NCBI GenBank assembly: GCA_964451415.1
Contig: CAYVHU010000005.1
Location: 62,001 to 126,000, forward strand
DNA length: 64,000 nt
Source of the DNA: CAYVHU01 sp964451415
Lineage (GTDB): Bacteria; Pseudomonadota; Alphaproteobacteria; Rhodospirillales; Magnetovibrionaceae
Direction of reading: 5' to 3'
Every line of letters starts with the position of its first letter. The first letter of the stretch is position 1. Of this stretch, positions 59,900-64,000 are shown piece by piece. A model generated the notes under the pieces. The model made no database searches, was not told the origin of the DNA, and worked only from the letters and a program-made list of their open reading frames with translations. Made by a program: the position numbers and the translations under genes.

Positions 59900-61135
59900 A
59901 TGCTGGCGCAAAAACAGGTTCTTCTGATTGTTACTGGGGGTATCGCCGCGTACAAGACGCCGGAATTGGTGCGTTTGTTAACCAAGGCGGGAGCCTCGGT
60001 GCGGTGTGTTCTTACCCGTGGCGGGGCCGCGTTTGTCACGCCGTTGACGCTAGCAAGTCTCTCTGGGATGCCGCCTCGTGAAGATTTGTTCACGTTGGAT
60101 GATGAGCACAAAATGGGTCATATTGAGTTGTCGCGCCAAAGCGATGTGGTGCTTGTCGCGCCGGCAACCGCCAATATTTTGGCAAAGATGACCGGGGGGC
60201 TCGCCGACGATCTGGCGACAACGCTTTTGCTGGCGACCGACAAACCGGTGGTGGTTGCACCTGCCATGAATGTGCGCATGTGGGAACATGGCGCAACGCA
60301 GGCCAACGTGAAAACACTCCATGAACGCGGTGTCACGTTTATTGGTCCGTGCGAAGGCGATATGGCGTGCGGGGAATGGGGGATGGGCCGCATGACGGAG
60401 CCGTGCGCAATCGTCCGGGCGTTGGATGCGTTTTTCGATGCCCGTGCGCCGCTTAAGGGGCTCAAGGCGATCGTCACCAGCGGGCCGACGTTCGAGCCCA
60501 TTGATCCGGTGCGTTTCATCGCCAACCGTTCCAGCGGCAAACAAGGCCATGCCATTGCGGCGGCCTTACGGGACTTGGGGGCACACGTCACTTTGATTTC
60601 CGGTCCCGTGGCCTTGCGTGATCCTCAGGGGGTTGAGACCGTTCATTGCGAAAGTGCCAATGACATGCGGGAGGCCGTGCAAGATGCGGGTCCGGTTGAT
60701 ATCTTCGTTGGCGTAGCCGCCGTTTCGGACTGGCGCGTCGCCAGCCCTGCCACACAAAAGATTAAAAAAGGCCGTGTCGGTACGACGATGGAACTGCACT
60801 TGCGTGAGAATCCAGATATTTTGGCGGCGGTATCCCGGCCCGGGCTTGAACGACCGCGCCTCGTGGTGGGATTTGCCGCCGAGACAGAGAACATCATAGA
60901 CCAGGCGCGCGAAAAGCTGGCGCGAAAGGGCTGCGATTGGATTATCGCAAACGATGTTTCCGCAAGTGCGGACACCTTTGGCAGTGATGAAAACGCCGTT
61001 CATCTGGTGAGCCGCCAAGGTGTGGAAGACTGGCCTCTTCAATCCAAGCGGGCGGTTGCGCGTCAACTTGGGGCGCGTATTGCAGAAGCCTTTAAACGTC
61101 CCTCGGGCGTATCGACACGCGACGTATGCGCATGA
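59900..61135 (+). CDS. coaBC: Bifunctional phosphopantothenoylcysteine decarboxylase/synthetase
   Basis: CoaBC (Dfp) makes 4'-phosphopantetheine for coenzyme A. The 411-aa protein has an N-terminal flavin-dependent CoaC domain (LLIVTGGIAAYKTPELVRLL, the active-site region with VAPAMNVRMWEH near residue 119, and the PCEGDMACGEWGMGR Cys segment) and a C-terminal CoaB domain (ANRSSGKQGHAIAAALRDLGA near 209 and KIKKGR near 290). I choose the ATG at 59900 (GGGAATATAC upstream) over a GTG 12 bp earlier. dut overlaps its stop codon. Confidence 0.96.
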   Translation: MLAQKQVLLIVTGGIAAYKTPELVRLLTKAGASVRCVLTRGGAAFVTPLTLASLSGMPPREDLFTLDDEHKMGHIELSRQSDVVLVAPATANILAKMTGGLADDLATTLLLATDKPVVVAPAMNVRMWEHGATQANVKTLHERGVTFIGPCEGDMACGEWGMGRMTEPCAIVRALDAFFDARAPLKGLKAIVTSGPTFEPIDPVRFIANRSSGKQGHAIAAALRDLGAHVTLISGPVALRDPQGVETVHCESANDMREAVQDAGPVDIFVGVAAVSDWRVASPATQKIKKGRVGTTMELHLRENPDILAAVSRPGLERPRLVVGFAAETENIIDQAREKLARKGCDWIIANDVSASADTFGSDENAVHLVSRQGVEDWPLQSKRAVARQLGARIAEAFKRPSGVSTRDVCA

Positions 61136-61614
61136 CCATACAAAAAGAAAACACCACGGTCCTGTCCCTGGGCGTGAAACGCCTGCCCCACGGCGCCGAT
61201 TTGGCGTTACCTGAATATGCGACGGCGGGTAGTGCGGGCATGGATCTGCTTGCCGCCCTGACAGAGCCGTATGTTTTGCACCCTGGCGAACGCACCTTGG
61301 TGCCCTGCGGGATCGCCATTGAACTGCCCATCGGTTTCGAGGCTCAGATACGTCCGCGTTCAGGTCTGGCTTTGAAACACGGTCTCAGCATTTTGAATGC
61401 GCCGGGCACCATTGATGCGGATTATCGAGGTGAAATCGGCGTGATCTTGATCAATCTGGGAACGGAGCCTTTCACCATCGAGCGCGCCATGCGCATAGCG
61501 CAGATGGTGGTTGCGCCGGTGACGGCGATCACGTGGCGCGAAACACGCGAGCTTGGCGTTTCGCGTCGTGGCGCGGGCGGGTTCGGCTCCACGGGAAGCA
61601 TAAAGGTGCCATGA
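61132..61614 (+). CDS. dut: dUTP pyrophosphatase
   Basis: Dut hydrolyses dUTP to dUMP, preventing uracil incorporation and feeding dTMP synthesis. The 160-aa trimeric-type enzyme carries the conserved motifs GSAGMDLLAAL (motif 1), PRSGLALKHG (motif 2), GTIDADYRGEIGVIL (motif 3), RIAQMVVAPV (motif 4) and RGAGGFGSTG (motif 5). Its ATG overlaps the coaBC stop as ATGA; an ATG 6 bp earlier is also possible and adds two residues. The coaBC-dut arrangement is common in Gram-negative bacteria. Confidence 0.97.
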   Translation: MTIQKENTTVLSLGVKRLPHGADLALPEYATAGSAGMDLLAALTEPYVLHPGERTLVPCGIAIELPIGFEAQIRPRSGLALKHGLSILNAPGTIDADYRGEIGVILINLGTEPFTIERAMRIAQMVVAPVTAITWRETRELGVSRRGAGGFGSTGSIKVP

Positions 61615-61631
61615 CGTGAGGATCATTTAAG

Positions 61632-62087
61632 ATGTTGCGATTATCGAAAAAAATGTTGTTTGCCATCGAAGCGGTTCTGGATATTGCCTATCATGCGGGC
61701 AGTGAGCCGGTTCAAAGTCGGGAGATCACACGGCGACAGGAGATTCCGCGGCGCTATCTGGAGCAGGCCCTTCAACAGTTGGTGCGCGAGAACATTTTGA
61801 TTGGCGTGCGCGGCCCGCGCGGGGGCTATCGTCTGGCGCGCGAAAGGCGGCGGATATCCATCGGCGATATTGTGCGTGCGGTGCGCCAAATGGAAACGTC
61901 CGATGATCCGCTTCAAGATACCAAAGGTTCGGAGTTGGGAATAAAGGTGGTCCGTCCGTTGTGGCTGGACATGCAAGAACAAGCTATGAAACAATTGGAT
62001 GGTGTTACGATTAACGATATGTGTACGCGGGCGCATGAGGCGCATATTGAAAGCGAAGGCCGTAAGAACTTGGACTTCACCATTTAA
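61632..62087 (+). CDS. Rrf2-family regulator without Fe-S cysteines, probable cysteine-gene regulator
   Basis: This 151-aa protein has the Rrf2 winged helix: MLFAIEAVLDIAYHAG, ITRRQEIPRRYLEQALQQLV, and the wing GVRGPRGGYRLARERRRISIGDIVRAV (split at about residues 57-83). The cluster-ligand cysteine triplet of IscR/NsrR is absent; the only Cys is near the end (DMCTRAHEAH). In this respect it resembles CymR-like Rrf2 proteins that sense sulfur status through protein partners. It is directly upstream of cysK with a large dyad between them, so control of cysteine synthesis is a reasonable inference. Confidence 0.87.
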   Translation: MLRLSKKMLFAIEAVLDIAYHAGSEPVQSREITRRQEIPRRYLEQALQQLVRENILIGVRGPRGGYRLARERRRISIGDIVRAVRQMETSDDPLQDTKGSELGIKVVRPLWLDMQEQAMKQLDGVTINDMCTRAHEAHIESEGRKNLDFTI

Positions 62088-62092
62088 GAAAT

Positions 62093-62135
62093 AAGATCAT
62101 TTGCGTGACCCATTTTGGATCACGCAAATGATCTT
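62093..62135 (+). promoter_or_regulatory. 16-bp perfect inverted repeat between rrf2 and cysK
   Basis: AAGATCATTTGCGTGA (62093-62108) and its exact complement (62120-62135) enclose an 11-nt loop. It begins 5 bp after the rrf2 stop and ends 39 bp before the cysK ATG. With no T-run after it, it is not a standard terminator. It may be an operator for the adjacent Rrf2 protein, a strong RNA hairpin that attenuates or protects the transcript, or both. Confidence 0.8.
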
Positions 62136-62174
62136 GAAATCTGCCTGAGGCATTAAGAAAGGATTCTTCACGCC

Positions 62175-63143
62175 ATGAACCAGCACGCTAAATCGCAATT
62201 TCGCGGACATGTCTATGAAAGCATCCTCGATACCATCGGTGCGACGCCCTTGGTGAAACTCTCGCGTCTGGCCACAGCCGAAGGGGTTAAGGCCACCCTT
62301 TTGGGAAAGTGCGAATTTTTCAATCCCCTGGCCAGCGTCAAGGACCGCATTGGTCTGGCGATGATCGAAGCCGCTGAGAGTGATGGAAGTTTAAAGCCCG
62401 GGGCTACCGTGGTCGAGGCGACATCCGGAAATACGGGCATTGCGCTGGCTTTCGTCTGTGCGGCAAAAGGGTATCATTTAATCCTTACGATGCCTGAAAG
62501 CATGTCTGTGGAACGGCGTAAAATGTTGGCGTTTCTGGGTGCGGAACTGGTGCTGACTCCGGCGGCTCAAGGGATGAAGGGCGCGATCGACCAGGCGACG
62601 GATTTGGCGCAGCGTGAGAATTTCGTGATGCTGCAACAATTTGACAATCCGGCCAATCCGGCGATCCACCGAGATACCACGGCGGAAGAAATCTGGGAAG
62701 ACACCCACGGTGAAGTCGATATCGTGGTCAGCGGCGTCGGTACGGGGGGCACGTTAAGTGGTGTCGGTCAGGTGTTGAAGGAACGCAAAGCCTCGGTGAA
62801 AATGATCGCGGTCGAACCCGAAGACAGCCCGGTGCTATCCGGCGGTGTGCCCGGAGCGCATAAAATTCAGGGCATTGGCGCGGGCTTTGTGCCGAAGGTT
62901 CTGGACACGAATTTGATTGATGAAATCGTCCAGATCGGGAATGAGACGGCGTTTTCCACCTCGCGCAAAGCGGCACGATTGGAAGGTCTGCCGGTGGGCA
63001 TTTCATCCGGCGCCGCGCTCGCCACCGCGATCGAAATCGGCCAGCGCCCAGACATGGACGGCAAGGTTATTGTCGTTATCTTGCCGTCTTTTGCAGAACG
63101 TTATCTCTCGACACCGTTGTTCGAAGGCCTTTCTCAAGAGTAA
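62175..63143 (+). CDS. cysK: Cysteine synthase A (O-acetylserine sulfhydrylase)
   Basis: CysK replaces the acetyl group of O-acetylserine with sulfide to make cysteine, using PLP. The 322-aa protein has the PLP lysine in FNPLASVKDRIGLAMIE (about residues 51-67), the substrate loop EATSGNTGIAL (about 79-89), the phosphate-binding GVGTGGTLSGVGQVLK (about 187-202) and the PVGISSGAALATAIE motif near 275. AAGGA lies before the ATG. The upstream Rrf2 gene and dyad suggest its control. Confidence 0.97.
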   Translation: MNQHAKSQFRGHVYESILDTIGATPLVKLSRLATAEGVKATLLGKCEFFNPLASVKDRIGLAMIEAAESDGSLKPGATVVEATSGNTGIALAFVCAAKGYHLILTMPESMSVERRKMLAFLGAELVLTPAAQGMKGAIDQATDLAQRENFVMLQQFDNPANPAIHRDTTAEEIWEDTHGEVDIVVSGVGTGGTLSGVGQVLKERKASVKMIAVEPEDSPVLSGGVPGAHKIQGIGAGFVPKVLDTNLIDEIVQIGNETAFSTSRKAARLEGLPVGISSGAALATAIEIGQRPDMDGKVIVVILPSFAERYLSTPLFEGLSQE

Positions 63144-63202
63144 GCTTCAAATCGTCGTCTTTTGATTCGAGAACGCTTGTTCAGGACACGGTGCACGCAT
63201 TC

Positions 63203-64000
63203 ATGGTATTTGATTTCAGTGAAGAGCAGGTTCTTCGGTATGCTCGCCATATTTTGTTGCCCCAGGTGGGTGGTGCCGGGCAGCAAAAACTGTTGCGCGC
63301 GCGTGTTCTGGTGATCGGGGCCGGCGGGTTGGGTGCGCCTTTGTTGATGTATCTGGCCGCCGCCGGCGTTGGCGTGATCGGGATTGTCGATGATGACGAT
63401 GTGGAACTGTCCAATTTACAGCGTCAGATCGTGCACACCACGCAAGCCGTCGGCGAGGCCAAGGTTGAAAGCGCTGCGCGGATGCTCGCGGCGCTCAACA
63501 CCGATGTCAAAGTCGAAGTCCACAAGGTTCGTTTCGTGGCCGACAACGCCCTTGATCTGATGGCTCGCTATGATTTTGTTGCGGACGGTTCGGACAACTT
63601 CGCCACCCGTTTTTTGGTGAATGATGCGGCTTATTTTGCACGCCGCCCCTTGGTCAGCGGGGCGATTTCACGTTTTGACGGTCAGGTGGCGACATTTAAA
63701 AATTTTCCCGGCGGCGACGTTGCGGGGGCATGTTATCGCTGCATTTATCGTCAACCCCCGCCTTCGGGACAGATCCCCAGCTGTTCGCAGGCGGGCGTTC
63801 TGGGCGCGTTATGCGGTACGGTCGGCTCCCTTCAGGCGACGGAAATCCTCAAGGAAATTCTTGGAATCGGCGAGAGTCTTTCTGGAGCCTTGTTGGTTTA
63901 CGATGCCCTGGCCACGCAATTTCGCCGTATCAAAGTCAAACGCGATCCGGGTTGCCCGCTGTGCGGGGAACATCCCACCATCACGGATCTCTCCATTCAT
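63203..64000 (+). CDS. MoeB/ThiF/HesA-family E1-like adenylyltransferase, 3' end outside window
   Basis: 266 codons are visible from the ATG at 63203, and the frame is still open at the window edge. The protein adenylates the C-terminal glycine of a sulfur-carrier or ubiquitin-like protein. It has the ATP-binding RVLVIGAGGLGAPLLMYLA (about residues 35-53), the IVDDDDVELSNLQRQIVHTT segment, the first Zn pair in ACYRCIYRQP, the Cys-containing SCSQAGVLGALCGTVG region (about 195-210), and the second Zn pair CPLCG. The family includes MoaD- and ThiS-activating members; this part alone does not decide between them. The protein probably ends within a few residues. Confidence 0.9.
   Translation, partial: MVFDFSEEQVLRYARHILLPQVGGAGQQKLLRARVLVIGAGGLGAPLLMYLAAAGVGVIGIVDDDDVELSNLQRQIVHTTQAVGEAKVESAARMLAALNTDVKVEVHKVRFVADNALDLMARYDFVADGSDNFATRFLVNDAAYFARRPLVSGAISRFDGQVATFKNFPGGDVAGACYRCIYRQPPPSGQIPSCSQAGVLGALCGTVGSLQATEILKEILGIGESLSGALLVYDALATQFRRIKVKRDPGCPLCGEHPTITDLSIH

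Noticed and set aside
1..64000. CRISPR array, prophage, transposon or defence island
   Set aside because: No regularly spaced repeats, integrase, transposase or restriction gene could be found; nearly all space is filled with conserved chromosomal genes.

Overview
The window reads as a single, gene-dense bacterial chromosome segment, probably from an alphaproteobacterium. The evidence for this is the block rpsT-dnaA-dnaN-recF-gyrB beside mutM-ubiE-ubiB-coaBC-dut, glnD next to mutS and murJ, an NFU-type iron-sulfur scaffold, the aerobic-type cobalamin genes cobN/cobW/cobO, and alpha-type malic enzyme with a phosphotransacetylase tail. A Rhodospirillales-like host is my inference from this mixture; nothing here fixes the genus. 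I see no rRNA, tRNA, insertion sequence, prophage or CRISPR array.

Layout. 1-3749: chaperones and biosynthesis/repair (3' end of dnaK, dnaJ, dapB, nth), with a 13-bp tandem repeat between dapB and nth. 3730-4909: minus-strand pair of an EI24-like membrane protein and a lipoprotein. 5083-11692: PfkB-type (adenosine-like) kinase, typA, arfB, a two-gene ABC-2 exporter and an AmpG-like permease, closed by terminator hairpins. 11768-16264: a periplasmic cupredoxin, an unrecognised secreted protein, maeB and a small glycine-rich membrane protein. 16426-25233: mutS, glnD, murJ, trpS, nfuA. 25543-27980: a Bax-like glucosaminidase, then a decayed pair: a C-terminally truncated NDH-2-like flavoprotein and a frameshifted Rrf2 regulator.

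28050-40305 is a cobalamin late-pathway island: cobQ, cobO and, on one tightly overlapping minus-strand unit, cobS-cobC-cobU-cobW-cobN, with cobT divergent. A SYLF lipoprotein and an orphan histidine kinase with a degenerate receiver domain sit inside it. 40312-42879 holds two tandem paralogous proteins with degenerate EAL domains, followed by a metallophosphatase, UDP-glucuronate decarboxylase and hldE (cell-surface sugar metabolism).

46260-59794 is the replication-initiation neighbourhood. A class A penicillin-binding protein lies 5 bp downstream of gyrB, then come recF, dnaN, dnaA, a 0.77-kb AT-rich gap with several degenerate DnaA boxes (a candidate oriC and dnaA control region), rpsT with a clear promoter and terminator, mutM, ubiE and ubiB. 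59900-64000: coaBC-dut, a cysteine-poor Rrf2 regulator, a 16-bp perfect dyad, cysK, and the start of a MoeB/ThiF-family E1-like gene cut by the window edge.

Most of the window is ordinary housekeeping. The points that deserve a second look are the degenerate-EAL tandem pair, the broken rrf2/NDH-2 locus, the pseudo-receiver kinase and the SYLF gene embedded among cob genes, the MutM zinc-finger substitution, the large dyad before cysK, and the two candidate DnaA-binding regions. I did not find a clearly new multi-gene system.
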